From Hymenolepis diminuta (lineage: Eukaryota; Platyhelminthes; Cestoda; Cyclophyllidea; Hymenolepididae): a DNA stretch of 64,000 bases. Position numbers and translations under genes: made by a program. The stretch lies in the NCBI GenBank assembly GCA_900708905.1, contig CAADRB010000006.1, positions 1,888,767-1,952,766 on the forward strand, written 5' to 3'. Below are positions 52,831 through 64,000 of this stretch, piece by piece (the stretch's first letter is position 1; each line of letters opens with the position of its first letter). The notes beneath the pieces were generated by a model, which did not search any database, was not told where the DNA came from, and saw nothing but the letters and a program-made list of their open reading frames with translations.

Positions 52831-55800
52831 TTAGCGCTTGGAGAGATTCTCTGCATGGAATTTAAGGTGATCCTCCATGAAAGTGCTAACAAAGAAGTAT
52901 GAATGATCATAGCCCTAAAATTAAATGATTAAATTTTCCTACTGTTTTAAATTAAGTAGTCATTAATAAAGTTAATCAATGACAAACCTTTTGGTATCGA
53001 AGGTTAATTTCCTGACCAGCATCAGCACAAGCTTTAGCTAAGTGATCAGGTTTTAAATTCGTTTCCATCCACTCGTCGACATCTCCTTGATCAACAAGGG
53101 GTGGAGATGCAAATCGCTTACCGTGTTTCGTTATCAATTCTACTGTGTCATACATGCTCCAGTCGGATTCAGGGCCCAGGTATTCTGTACAAAGCCGATT
53201 TAAAAAATAAGTTCTCCTATGTTGATTTGTAAATGGAATAATATTGATTACAACTTTATTGCTGTCGATAGCAGCATTTGATTTTTTGCTTCCGGATAAC
53301 TAGTTAAGTAGTTCCACCTACCTCTAGTGTCTGAGAGTTATTTTACTTTATAATAAACAAATATTGTCTTCCCAAATATAAGGTGAAAATTTAGTCATAT
53401 ATCCTTTTAAACTGCAACGAAAACGTCCTCTGTTACTCTACTAGCACAGCTTTCCCCTTCCATTCATACTTGATTTATGATTAAATCATAGAATAATTCG
53501 GTCGTAAACAATAGAAAAATATGTCTCAATCAATGACGTCAGTTAGAGGATTCTCATTGTGGGGCATCAAATGGAGATTAGATGGTAATGGTGTAGTTTA
53601 ATAAAAACATGCTTTCATATTTTCTATTCTTGAAATGACTTCTCAGCCATCTTTGTATCTATACTGGTGATTTCCTTCTTCAGCATGAGGAGCCAACTTC
53701 GCTTATTCGCCAAACTTTCATTTCAAACTAATAAACAAAGAACAAACAAATACTAAAACATTTGAGCAGGTCACTTAGAAGACTTCAAATACAGCATGGT
53801 TTTATTATTATTAACTGGGTTTCAAATTTCTTTAACCTCAAACTTTGCTGAACTCGTGGTATGTTTTATGTACTGTTCAGATAATCAACAAAGTCTAATG
53901 ACTATATTCGCATAATTGACTCATTTCTCCAGTCTTCTTATATTTTAAAAATATATACTGCGATCTGAATAGGGTTTAACGTCCAATATGGTTTGAGATT
54001 AACAGTTAAAAACTGTGGTTATGCCAATTAATGGTAGGAAGCGCTAACCCAATATCGCTCAAGCTAATAAAAGTATTTACCTGTGAAAGCGTTTTTACCA
54101 AAAGGAAGGACAGATGGATGGTAGCCTCCTGCTAGTGCAGACACTGAGACAAAGCGCTCGGGATTACGAAGACTGATCATTAAAGCTCCGTGGCCACCCA
54201 TACTAAAAGGAGAAAATCCAATTTCAAATTTGAATTACCCATGACCACACAAACCAAACTTTTCAGGAATGACGTTGAAGTTCTTTTCAATCAGTTCAGG
54301 AAGCTGAAAAAGGGAACGTATTTCCGGAAGTTATTGTAATTTTAGGAGATTTGAAATGATTAACTAATAGATAAAAACGAACCTCTTTTACAACGTAGTC
54401 GTACATGTTATAGTTCTCCCTCCATGGTTCCTGAGTTGCATTGACATAGAAGCCGGCGCCACTTCCCAAGTCGAAGTCATCGTCTTCACCGGGAATATTG
54501 CAACTGCCTAAAATATTACAGATCGGTATCCCAATATGTCCACAAATTTTTCATAATTCCCCATTCGTACAGGAAAATTGGGTTTTCGTTATCGTTTTAG
54601 CGGTTTAGCTCAGTTTGATACCGGGATTAGTTAAGGCAAATGTAGGCATCGGATCTTGGTTTAGGGATTTCGAACTCTGGCTATTTGATGATGCGAACTC
54701 AATGGAAGATTATCATATTATTGACGATTGATCTAGATTTGTCAAACCTTGTGTCGTTATGATGGTTAAATTTTAGTGATGTGGATCTTCAAAGTTCCAG
54801 ATAATTTCAATGACGAAATAGATTTGTATTTGGCTTTTCCAGTCCAGGAAGATTATCTGCTTTACTTTAATTGTAATTGCATCAGATAAGAACGATGAAA
54901 TTATAAGATTGAATTGTAATTGTAATTTTGACGGTATTGTAATTGTAAAACTTCAGAAAACTGATTAGTTAGATGTTTCGAGACTCTTTTACACAAAACT
55001 CTTAGAATCTGCTCCTTTATGGATGCCGATCCATAAATTTTGGACTCAGGATCCATTCTTATTTCTAATCCAGCAGCAAGAGTTTTATTTATAGTCGGCT
55101 TTAAAGCACCCTACTGCCATAGTGATCGTAAGTGTGAGTATAATTCAAAATAATCAATATTTCAGCACAGATACTGATATTTAGATTTAATAAACTCTTC
55201 TGTACGAGACGAAACCTCAAGAATTAAGGTAGAGATCAAGGCTAAAATGTTCATTCACCTAATTTATAGTCAGCGCACGCTCCATTTATCCAAGAAGTTT
55301 TAATAAGATAAAATTTTAGTTACATTGCACCGCACTATTGTTAAAAAACCAGAAATGTTCACTAGGAATACAGACAGATCGTCAAATATAACTCTCCGTA
55401 TGTCCAGTTGTAAATTATCTCGATCGCTACAAAAATATGTAATTTAATTTGTGAATTAAAAGTGTCTGAGCACAATATCAGTCGCTATTCAAAATAAGCA
55501 GGACCTAGAATTGTTTATCTTGAGACTGTAATATGAGTGGAAAGTAATTCTCTATAAGAATCTTCGGTCGTTAAAGTTCCATGAACGTGCTACTGCTCAG
55601 GTCGATAAAAGTACTGTCGTGCAAAACTTAAGGTCAGAGGTTTTGTAATGAAGCCTCGATTTAAGAATCTTATAATCAATTTAAATTTAAATTAAAACCT
55701 CACACGATGCGTGTTCATTTTATTGTCCTTTCTTATGAAAAATATATTTTTAAATGTGGGTTTACTTTTTAATCATTCTCCACTTCTTATTTATGATGAG

Positions 55801-56159
55801 AAATAAAATAACTTGATTACTTGAAAAAGGATATTACAAAAATAGTATGACTGACGAGGACTTGTATCTGGATTGACCAAGATGAGTCCTAACTGAGAAG
55901 CATAACGCTGAGCACCAGATTTGATAATGAAGTCTTGCTCAGAACACGTCAACCCCTGAAGGAAGAACACAACGGGACAGGGTTTATCTAGTCCATAGCA
56001 CGGAGGCAAATAAATTCCAAATTTCATTGGACACTTTGTTGAGAGACTAGAAGGCAGAGTGCAATTATATCAAAAGTAATAGAAATCTTACCTTTCGTGT
56101 TGAAAGACTTTCTGTTGCCCATCGAAACACCTAGCCGAGAAGACTTCTTTGAGAGCCAT
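52831..56159 (-). CDS. Esterase D / S-formylglutathione hydrolase-like, catalytic Ser replaced by Gly (copy 1)
   Basis: Family enzymes hydrolyse S-formylglutathione in formaldehyde detoxification. Exons in coding order: 56092-56159, 55856-56046, 54383-54507, 54239-54303, 54081-54202, 52988-53184, 52831-52914, giving 283 aa (human enzyme 282). All seven exon lengths equal those of the neighbouring copy. Features: [12 protein letters not shown] start, [64 protein letters not shown] and GYDHSYFF. The triad Asp (D227) and His (H260) are present. The nucleophile codon is split by a 36-nt intron: exon 4 ends CAT-GG and exon 5 starts T-ATG-GGT, so GHSMGG becomes GHGMGG, with Gly at residue 150. Also DLGSGAGF replaces the usual DFGTGAGF. 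The frame is otherwise intact. It is probably a non-catalytic paralogue, unless a sequencing error changed the codon. Intron 2 (1348 nt) and intron 5 (896 nt) hold no other gene. Confidence 0.92.
54867..54949 (+). repeat. (AATTGT)n-like low-complexity repeat in esterase intron
   Basis: Repeated 'attgtaattgtaatt' words in intron 2 of esterase D copy 1, in two clusters. Confidence 0.6.
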
Positions 56160-57655
56160 TGATTGATGAAATGCTTAGCAAATTAGAAATGAAATTACAC
56201 CCTTGTCCGTTATTTGGAGGAATTTAGTCACACCTACGCAAATTACAAGAAACTATGCATATTTTGATAGCCAGGTGTGGGGAATTCGAAGAATTATTTA
56301 TCAGTCATTTGTGTGTCGACTTGTGTCAGGCATCCAATCAAGAACCAGTATTCGATAGGAGTGCACGCCTATTGGTTCATATTTAACATGTGTCTGTTTA
56401 TCCCGCAAATGTATCTGCATTTTCCTCTCAATCATGATAATGTGATTGGCGCTAGCGATGTTTTATTTGGGAATAAGTGCACGAGGTTTTGTATTCTGGT
56501 CCGTTATGTAAGGACTCAGCTTTCATCAATTGGCATTTGTCATGTGTTATGTATTGGATAAAAGGGTTACGTCAGAAACATTATTTGGAGAGGAGACATA
56601 TAGCTTTCAGTACGAAACTTACTGAGGAGATTGACAGTAATATTCGAAAATTTCGGTGTTGAAATTAAGGGTTTCTACAAAGCACGTGTCTAGCTCCTTT
56701 GTCTTAAAGGTCTTCGTTGGGGTTACGATAATAATCAACGGCTAACGGTTAACACCAGTTCTAGAGCAGAAGGCTAAGAGCTGCTTTGGCTAAAATGTGT
56801 TGATCTAGCCACAATGTGGATTCAAGCGGGTAAGAGAGAGATAAGGAACGAAGGCGATGAGAGAGCAGATGTACTTTCAAATGAAAGAATTGATAAACCG
56901 GTCTAGATATGACCGATGGGGATTTGAGCCATAGGGACGTAAAGATATTACTGTGGCTTCGTGGCGGAGAAATCGAAGTATTTTCATAGAGGATGAGGAT
57001 AAAGAGTAATTTTAGGAATACTGTCATTCTTCATCTTCATGGCTTAAAATATTTTGATAATTCTGTTCAGTCCGAAAGAAATTTAGCTTTGAAGGTGATT
57101 GGATGAAAAATGCACTGGATTTTGGTCTTTAAGTTGCGAAGATTTCCTAATTTTGCATTTTACAAATCAGTTCTAACTTATCTGACGGCATTTATACTCA
57201 AGGTTAACTAAGTATAAGAGCTATTAATTAGTACAATACAATTATTTAGTAGAACCGTCAATTTGTATGATCATATTTATGCAGACAAACGCCATTACAT
57301 AGGCTTTATCAATCAGATGACTTCTTTCAGAACTAAAAATTTGAAGTTTTATTTTAAGCAATTATTTCCGTATATTGTATTTAGCTTCAGGTATTTTGTG
57401 TGTATACAAAGTTGAGTTCGTCAAAAGTAGCCATTAATTACTCAAAAAATGGAACTTTACATCAGCTGAAAAGTGTAACCGTTCCGTTATCAGTAGTAAA
57501 TATTCTTTCCCAGATCCCAATATTATCAACGAGAGCGATAAAGTAAGCCATCTTCTGTTTCAATTTTACAAAAGGCTCAATAGTTTAAAGATTTTATTCA
57601 TTATCCAATACAACTATGTAAAACTACAGAGTGCACTGATTTTCGTTCCTCATGT
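56160..57655. other. Spacer between the tandem esterase D genes
   Basis: About 1.5 kb holding the promoter of copy 1 and the 3' end of copy 2. A purine-rich plus-strand patch at about 56760-57020 gives an apparent Leu/Ser-rich minus frame. A minus-strand AATAAA at 57593-57598 fits a poly(A) signal for copy 2. Frames at 56277-56662 were not recognised. Confidence 0.45.
57593..57598 (-). terminator. Poly(A) signal of esterase D copy 2
   Basis: AATAAA on the minus strand about 58 bases past the stop, matching the arrangement in copy 1. Confidence 0.55.
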
Positions 57656-59619
57656 TTAAAATTTTGCGAGATTTTTTGCGTGGAATTTAAGATGATCTTC
57701 CATGAAGGTACTAATGAAACAGTAGTAGTGATCATAACCCTAAAATGAAAAAGAAATTATATAAATGCTACTAACCACAATTAAGTAGATATTAATTCAT
57801 AACTCTCAGTTGATGACTAACCTTTTGATAACGGAGAATGATTTCTTGACCTACTTCAGCGCAGACTTGGGCAAGTAACTCGGGTTTCAAGTTCTTATGC
57901 AACCACTCATCTTCATCACCCTGATCAATAAGAGGCGGTGATGCGAAACGCTTTCCATGCTTTTTAATTAGCTCAACGGTGTCGTACATACTCCAATCAT
58001 TGTCAGCACCCAGATAACCTTGAAGTAAGAAAACGGTCATGTGAAATAGTAAGCGATTTGTGAAAGTGAGATTTTGTATTCATCGTTTTTTGCAAAACAC
58101 GTTTATATCACAATTACATCGCCTTATATTAAGTCATACTATTTCAAAAGAAAGCACAATTAAATGCAACAAGAAACTCGATATTTAACATAATGCATAT
58201 CTTTTAATGAAAATAACAGGTATTAGTTTTACAGTCCACTATTAGAAATGTTAATTTTAATTCCCCACAAAATATCTCGAAAACTGTAAAATTAGTCGAT
58301 TGAAAGACATACCAGTGAAAGCTTTAATACCCCAAGGAACAGTAGAAGGGTTAACCATCGCCGAAAAAGCGGAAACGGAGATAAAACGATCGGGATTACG
58401 AAGGCCAACCATGAGTGCTCCATGACCGCCCATGCTAAATTTCAGGAATTTGAAAATCGAATTTCAAGTAACCTGTGGCCAAATAGACCGTATTTCCCAT
58501 TAATAATGTTGAAGTTCTTTTCAATCAACTCAGGGAGCTAATACAAGGGAAATCATATGAAAATCGTTCCATTTGGGGTGTTTTAAGATGTATCAAAGAA
58601 TTAAATAAAGGTTGGACTTCACCTCTTTCGTGACATAATCGTACATGTGATAGTTCTTGTTAAATGGTTCTTGAGTGGCGTTAACATAGAAACCAGCGCC
58701 AGTCCCAAAATCAAAGTCGTCATCTTCGCCGGGAATGTTGCAACCACCTAAAATGACAAATAAAAGAGAATCGCTAATTACTAGTCCGATAGTTCTAGAA
58801 CATTTCTTTAGACTATTTGTGAGACCACATGGTGGAACCGAAAATCTCAAATTATTACTCTTCTCTGAAACATCTGAAAGATTCGTGGGAGAGTTTATAT
58901 ATTTATAAATTCTCAAAACTCTCCGAAAATTCTAGAAGTATTTAGGGAAAAATGCAATAAAAAGTTGATACTTATGCGATAAGAAACTGTTTAAATTTTG
59001 AACGGTTGAAATGACTTTATAATTAATCGAAAATATGTCAGCAATTCTAAGAAAGGCTTCCATTTATCATTCCCGAAATTACGATCTTTCATGGGCATAA
59101 CCACGAAAGATATTCTGAGTTAGGTGGAAGTATAGTAAAAATGCAATATGAATACTGCTTTTCTAGCTAAGAAGTGGATATGGATATAGATGAGCAAGAG
59201 ATTCTAGCAGAGTGGTAAAGACTGTTATTATTAATTTAAATTCGGTTTTCATAAAGTATCAATAAATAAGGGGATGATAACTTATGAAAGAAAAGGAATA
59301 AAAGGGATAAACTTACGAGGACTTGTATCGGGATTGACCAAGATGAGTCCTAACTGAGAAGCATAACGTTGAGCCCCAGATTTGATAATGAAATTCTGTT
59401 CCGTACACGTTAGACCCTGAAGGAAGAACACAACGGGACATGGTTTGTCAGGTCCATAGCAGGGAGGCAAGTAGACGCCAAACTTCATTGGACATCTCGT
59501 AGAGATACTGGAAGACAAAATGCTGATAACAGAATCTGAAAAGGGCATTACCTGTCATGTTCGAAAACCTTCTGATAGCCTTCAAAACACTTGGCAGAGG
59601 TGATTTCTTTGAGAGCCAT
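57656..59619 (-). CDS. ESD: S-formylglutathione hydrolase / esterase D (copy 2, catalytically complete)
   Basis: Cytosolic serine hydrolase that releases formate and glutathione from S-formylglutathione. Exons in coding order: 59552-59619, 59317-59507, 58623-58747, 58473-58537, 58313-58434, 57822-58018, 57656-57739. All introns are GT-AG (44, 569, 85, 38, 294 and 82 nt). Total 283 aa against 282 in human. Motifs: [87 protein letters not shown] and GYDHYYC. The triad is Ser150 (codon split by the 38-nt intron), Asp227 and His260, by alignment to human Ser149, Asp226 and His260. It lies directly upstream, on the same strand, of the serine-less copy, with a 1.5 kb spacer. This copy is the likely source of the enzyme activity. 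Confidence 0.95.
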
Positions 59620-59834
59620 CGTGCGTATCATAATCCAGACAAGTTGTAAATTAAAGTGAACCCTAGTTCCAAGAGTTGGTGGTTTTAAGTATACAGTCCA
59701 ATGCATGGAAGTAGTTGCAGTGTGAGTAACGTAAACTAGATAATCGACTCGTTAACGTAAACACTAAGGTCCACTCTGTCTAGTTTGATTCGCACCAGGA
59801 TGTAAAATTACAATCAGAAACGAAAGAAATATGC

Positions 59835-59851
59835 ATATATATATATATATT
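59835..59851 (+). repeat. (AT)n simple repeat
   Basis: Uninterrupted alternating AT for about 17 bases. Confidence 0.85.
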
Positions 59852-60146
59852 CTCCTTTATTAATATTTCCAAATGCTCTAAATTATCAGAATGACCTAAT
59901 TAACTAACTCATTTTGCGACATGTTTGCAGGTACTTGGAGTTGTAAACGATGTATTAATTTTTCTCTAACATCAGATTTTCTGGCATCGAAAATGTCTAT
60001 CCCTGTAAGGAGGTTGACGACTTATAATGATGTTACTGTTATAGTGGTGTTATTGCTCCCTCCCTGTAGAACTTGAGGTGTTTAATTTTTTCTTGTGATC
60101 TCATACTCCTATGTGGGATCATCATGGACCCCTAAGCGCTTTGTTT

Positions 60147-60455
60147 ATTTTAGGGTGTCAGATCACTTCTCTCACTCCCTGAATGTGAATAATTAAGTTA
60201 TAGTAGGAGTTTATTAGAGAAAAGGCAGGTAACGTAAGGGAATATAAGTGCCTGAATGTGAGTAGCGGAACAGTGAAGGGAGCATGCGTATACCGAAGTT
60301 CCCACGCAGCTCATGTGTCGTTGACCGCTCATCTGAGCTTTTCAGTAGTATCTCCAGATCCACAGATGCTGATTGGCTCTTCTTCCGGGCAGGGAGGAGG
60401 TATTCATAAAAGTGCCGAAACATGATTGGGTGGTTAAATAGTACAGCCATTTTAG
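60147..60455 (-). mobile_element. Possible solo LTR
   Basis: Flanked on both sides by the same 7-mer 'attttag' (60147-60153 and 60449-60455), which could be a target-site duplication. Just inside, the ends are TGTCAG and GTACA, so TG...CA-like ends are present within 2-3 bases. On the minus strand there is an 'aataaactcc' before the far end, as in LTR poly(A) sites. The 7-mer is AT-rich and could repeat by chance. Confidence 0.3.
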
Positions 60456-60811
60456 TTGGCTGGTGAGATCATAAGTATAGACAGCTCTACCTCATCATGG
60501 CGGCCCCGTACATGCCACTTGTATTATAGTATTTTCTTCAATCCCGTCTTATCCCTATCCATCCATCTATTAATGTTATCTCTTATTCACCGCTTCTTCT
60601 CTGCAACCATTACCACCTGCAAATCGCAATCTCCTCCTGTTCTTCTCTTTCACTCTTGAAGTTAGCAAAGTAAAAGTAGTAGGTTAACCAGTTTTCTGCC
60701 TCCAATTTTGCTGACTACTAAACTAGAACTCCCTTTTTTCAACATATCTTCACAGTCATCGCCATACTCTTCTGCGTCTGTAGGTGACTTGACCTATTCC
60801 TTCAATATCTG

Positions 60812-61015
60812 TGCCCAGAGCACAGTGACTAATGTGCTCACGGGTTCAGTGGCCATCTGTAGTTATAAGCACTGATTAGGTCTGGCTAATAAAGGGGGGG
60901 GGGGGCGGAATTCGAGTTCCTCATCAGAGAGCCTCCGTGATGCTGCTCTTCTAACCAGAGATAAATGTTGAGAAATGCTTACTTAAACGGGCTTGGGAGT
61001 TATAATCTATTATTT
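60812..61015 (+). mobile_element. tRNA-derived SINE-like repeat, copy B
   Basis: Shares, in order, 'gtgactaatgtgctca' (A-box-like head), 'ggttcagtggccatctg', 'ggtctggctaataaa', 'ggaattcgag', 'gagcctcc' and 'gataaatgttgagaaatgct' with copy A at 28523-28755. It carries a run of 12 G at about 60894-60905. No coding capacity. Confidence 0.6.
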
Positions 61016-62216
61016 CTTTAGCGTATATTACTGGCCCATCTAAATTCTCCCCATTATATCATTCGCCCATTCGCCAATATCTGAGTTTAATTATATAATT
61101 TATTATTATTACCTGCGGTATTACAAAAAATTGACTATCTTTAATTGAGAAAAGTAAATGAAATGGGTTAAAAGAACGCCTAATAAATGATACAAGGGAA
61201 AGGATGAAAAGATGATGAGGGCAACGTCAAGGTACTGAAGAGCCCTATTTCATTTGATTTTTGAACCCAATTTTAACAATATCTACTAACTGGAAAATTC
61301 AACTTCCAAAATTCAAATTTCACGATTCGTCTCCCGGATCGCAGTAAATGTTCGTCAACTATTTTCAGTGCTCATTGACCGAGATTATTTAATCAGAATC
61401 ATTTCGTTGTTTTTGCGGATGGTTAAAAAGGCAAAGGTTTTCTATATGCAGTTCATCCACGAACAGTTTTAATATGCAAACAAATAATTTGTGAATAATT
61501 TTTAATAACTTAAATATTTTCACAATATAAGCTCTTAAAGATACGCAATATAGCATAACTTAAAATGCACTAGCAAAGATAAATTTCATATATTTGACTA
61601 TTTGATAATATATAGTCACTTATCAATGCTATCCTACAAAGGCGTCGCCTAAACTGACTGACTCACCATTCTAAAATGATGAGAAAATACTTAATGCTTT
61701 TAAACATCAACTTGACTTACTATTAATAGAACTTACTAAAGATCAATAATCCGATTCAATAGAGCGGAGATTATTGTCGATCTGATAGGTAAAATGGAAT
61801 GGCGACTAAACTAAAACCAATCAATGTCATTTATACATACTTAGAAAAACAACTTCCCCTTTGATTAAGATATAATTAAGCGAATAGATCTGTCTAGTTA
61901 GAAGAGTTTGACCAGCACGGACCCATGAAAAAGCACCAGAATAGTAATTAAAATAGAACTCTAGAGACAATTAAACAATCATAAACACTCAAGGAAAAAT
62001 CTAACCTAGAGTAAATTACCGAAAATTCCATTGACCAAACGAAACCTTACGCCCAGGAATGTATATTTATCTAACTGTATAATAAAATCAACCATGCAGT
62101 AGCATTTGCATATTCTCAACCAAAAAAACGGAAGGCGGATTTGAAGCAACAGCGTTAATTTTACAATAAGAATACATACGAGAAGAGAAGGAAAAAAACG
62201 GTGAGAAAAAAGGAAC

Positions 62217-63629
62217 TCATGATCTGATAATTTTCAAGATTTTCTTAGTCATTGACTTAACATCACGTGAATGAGCAACATCGATCTCTAAATCTCCTTC
62301 AACTTGCTCTGCATGTTCCGACAAGTCTGGAATATATTTATCGATTTCCAGAGCTCTTGCAAGGTCAGCAAGGGAAGAGAAGGTAGCAATAAGAGCATAC
62401 ACCGCCTTTAGAGCATAAAACGCTTGAATAGGACGTTTAAAGTACCGTCTAACATCCAAAAGATGGAATAGGGAGGCAGCGACTTCCATCGCTTCAGATT
62501 CATTAACCAAAGGGCACATTGCGAAGTTCACTGTTAACGCAAGACCTGCCATTTCGTGTTCAGGAGTCTTTTCGGAGGGTTTTGGGGAGGAGGGTGCTTT
62601 ACCTTCTGTCTCCTCTTCAACACGTATCAAACGAATACACAGAGCAGCTACAGGTCCCAATGGGATTAATTGTAAATGGGCCATATCCCAATCATAAGTC
62701 AAGGCAAAAATATTGCATAAAAGTCGCGCTTTTGCAGCATCTAAATTCAGATAGGACGACTTTGAGATATAACCCGAAGGAGAGGGAAAAGCTTCTGCGA
62801 ATTTGTGAAGACTTTCATTAGGATCGGTAAGTAGAGACAGAATAAGTTCTGGGCATCGCCAAATAGCCAGGCGGAAAACTTCACAGATTGCTTCACACTG
62901 TTGAAAGGTTGCCCATCGATTAAATTTGAGCAAACTCAGTGTCTCTTGAGAAACTTCGGCAGAATCTAAATCAGGAGATGACAGTTTGAGGAGATCAGGA
63001 AGAGCACAACTAGCCCATTGGTGAGCGATACCGGTGCTACCAGCAAACATAGATGAAAGTTCGTCAGGCGAAAATTCAGATGAAATAGGCTCGTCGTATA
63101 AAATGGGACGCATTGTTATCGGCAAAGTACGGCGTCGCATAATCTTATTATGAGCATTGAAATCAGCGGAGGAAGAAGGAACGACGAAGTTGGCAGAAGT
63201 CTCCAAGACTCCTCTAAACATGGAACCAAGAGGCGTTTCAAGAAAATCTGATGGCAGATTGGTTATATAAGCTGGTATTTGCTTTCCGGTAAGGTGATTT
63301 ACAAAGTGCGCAGAGAAGGAGTTGCAGTTGTGGCGTAAAAATTCATACGAACCCGGTTTAAAAAGCGATTTTGAAAGTTCCTGAATGTACTTTTGTACTC
63401 CATCTTCAGTGAGTTGGGTTTTACCCATAAATTTTCTCTCAATTAACAGAGCAGTTTGTACTGATCCTGGAGTACAAGTGCTGATTCCATCTTGGCAAAA
63501 GAAGTATTCACGATTATATACGACGACACCGGTATGCCATATACCGTCAAAGTGCCGTCCAACCACAGTGTTGGACAGCAATTTCGCCATTCCCATTGAT
63601 AAATCATAGATATAAAGATAAACATCCAT
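62217..63629 (-). CDS. PPPDE-domain (DeSI-type) thiol peptidase with C-terminal PUL-like region, 470 aa
   Basis: PPPDE proteins are papain-fold cysteine isopeptidases; the DeSI members remove SUMO from targets. One uninterrupted exon. Residues 1 to about 145 form the PPPDE domain: MDVYLYIYDLSMG start, catalytic His32 in IWHTGVVVY, YFFCQDGI strand, and catalytic Cys102 in RHNCNSFSAHF, followed by NHLTGKQIPAYITNLP. Residues about 185-465 are helical and resemble a PUL (PLAP/Ufd3/Lub1) domain: FRLAIWRCPE, RLLCNIFALTYDW, ALCIRLIRVEE and LTVNFAMCPLVNES. PUL domains of this type bind Cdc48/p97. Vertebrate DESI1 and DESI2 are about 170-190 aa without this region. The PPPDE call is firm; the PUL call is moderate. 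The start is the first ATG and fits the family N-terminus. Confidence 0.92.
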   Translation of the reverse strand: MDVYLYIYDLSMGMAKLLSNTVVGRHFDGIWHTGVVVYNREYFFCQDGISTCTPGSVQTALLIERKFMGKTQLTEDGVQKYIQELSKSLFKPGSYEFLRHNCNSFSAHFVNHLTGKQIPAYITNLPSDFLETPLGSMFRGVLETSANFVVPSSSADFNAHNKIMRRRTLPITMRPILYDEPISSEFSPDELSSMFAGSTGIAHQWASCALPDLLKLSSPDLDSAEVSQETLSLLKFNRWATFQQCEAICEVFRLAIWRCPELILSLLTDPNESLHKFAEAFPSPSGYISKSSYLNLDAAKARLLCNIFALTYDWDMAHLQLIPLGPVAALCIRLIRVEEETEGKAPSSPKPSEKTPEHEMAGLALTVNFAMCPLVNESEAMEVAASLFHLLDVRRYFKRPIQAFYALKAVYALIATFSSLADLARALEIDKYIPDLSEHAEQVEGDLEIDVAHSRDVKSMTKKILKIIRS

Positions 63630-64000
63630 ATTCTTGCAAAGGTGTTACAAAGTCCGCCAAAAAGTTCCTAACATAAACTTCAAGGTCAATGGCTTTGAAT
63701 TCTGAATTTGTAATTTTATAGCCTTCAATCCTTCATTTTTTATGTTTTCGTGAAATTGGTCAACTTAAAAATGATTTATTTTTGGATTAATTTGTTCTTT
63801 CTCGTTGTATAAAGTAATTTAGAATACGTAAATAATCTATTGCGACCAATCATATTTTCAATCTGTATCAAAGAAGGCAGCAAAGAATGATGAATTGATT
63901 ACTTCAATGACAAATTTTCTATTACCGGTCGTACATACTTATTTAAATGCGAATTTGAAGCAGGTTATTAGATATGTACCAAAATTTTAAAATATTTATT
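63630..64000. other. Upstream flank of the PPPDE gene
   Basis: AT-rich; presumably the promoter of the minus-strand PPPDE gene. No further gene seen before the window edge. Confidence 0.4.

Larger units (their letters stand above)
59620..62216. other. Intergenic region with several repeat signals
   Basis: Holds the promoter of esterase D copy 2, an (AT)n tract, a possible solo LTR, a poly-G run and a SINE-like copy, each listed separately. The frame at 60456-60659 is Ser/Leu-rich from pyrimidine bias. From about 61020 to 62216 the DNA is plain AT-rich with nothing recognised. Confidence 0.45.

Noticed and set aside
57792..58040. Apparent ATG at 58040 in esterase D copy 2
   Set aside because: It lies in intron 5; the reading there is exon 6 with intron sequence on both sides.
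59282..59548. Apparent 88-codon start at 59548 in esterase D copy 2
   Set aside because: It begins inside the 44-nt intron 1. The true start is the ATG at 59619, matching the family N-terminus.
60456..60659. 67-codon plus-strand frame
   Set aside because: Ser/Leu/His-rich from pyrimidine-rich DNA, with no family match.

Overview
The window is AT-rich metazoan DNA with compact genes separated by long non-coding stretches. Introns range from 36-45 nt to more than 3 kb. Gene content and intron style (very small introns beside very large ones, small intronless genes, a run of short in-phase exons) suggest a parasitic flatworm, more likely a tapeworm than a fluke. That placement is inference; the genes themselves only show a ciliated animal.

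Layout. 1-2398 (-): start of the axonemal inner-arm dynein light chain gene (DNALI1/p28), cut by the window edge, with a GC-AG intron. 3.6-5.0 kb: two direct repeats of about 210 bp, about 1.2 kb apart. 5755-9083 (+): a Frizzled receptor in two exons, the second encoding most of the cytoplasmic tail. 14770-27173 (+): a nine-exon gene for a 268-residue EF-hand protein; exons 2-6 are short and all in phase 2. 29742-30122 (+): a small single-pass membrane protein with a Gly-rich tail, family unknown. About 36960-37935 (+): a dead mariner/maT-type transposase. About 44250-46485 (+), perhaps from 40.3 kb: a decayed HECT ubiquitin ligase gene that keeps its introns. 52831-59619 (-): two tandem S-formylglutathione hydrolase (esterase D) genes with identical exon lengths; the downstream copy has lost its catalytic serine. 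62217-63629 (-): an intronless PPPDE (DeSI-type) peptidase with a C-terminal PUL-like region.

Three copies of a tRNA-derived SINE-like family lie at 28.5, 51.3 and 60.9 kb. A possible solo LTR lies at 60.15-60.45 kb. The remaining intergenic DNA is AT-rich with only unsupported short open frames.

The genes do not form a pathway. They cover cilia (DNALI1), Wnt signalling (Frizzled), calcium sensing (EF-hand), formaldehyde detoxification (ESD pair) and SUMO/ubiquitin-type deconjugation (PPPDE). The most notable observations are the Ser-to-Gly change at the nucleophile of one esterase D copy in an otherwise intact gene, the cassette-exon design of the EF-hand gene, and the altered Dishevelled-binding motif of the Frizzled receptor.
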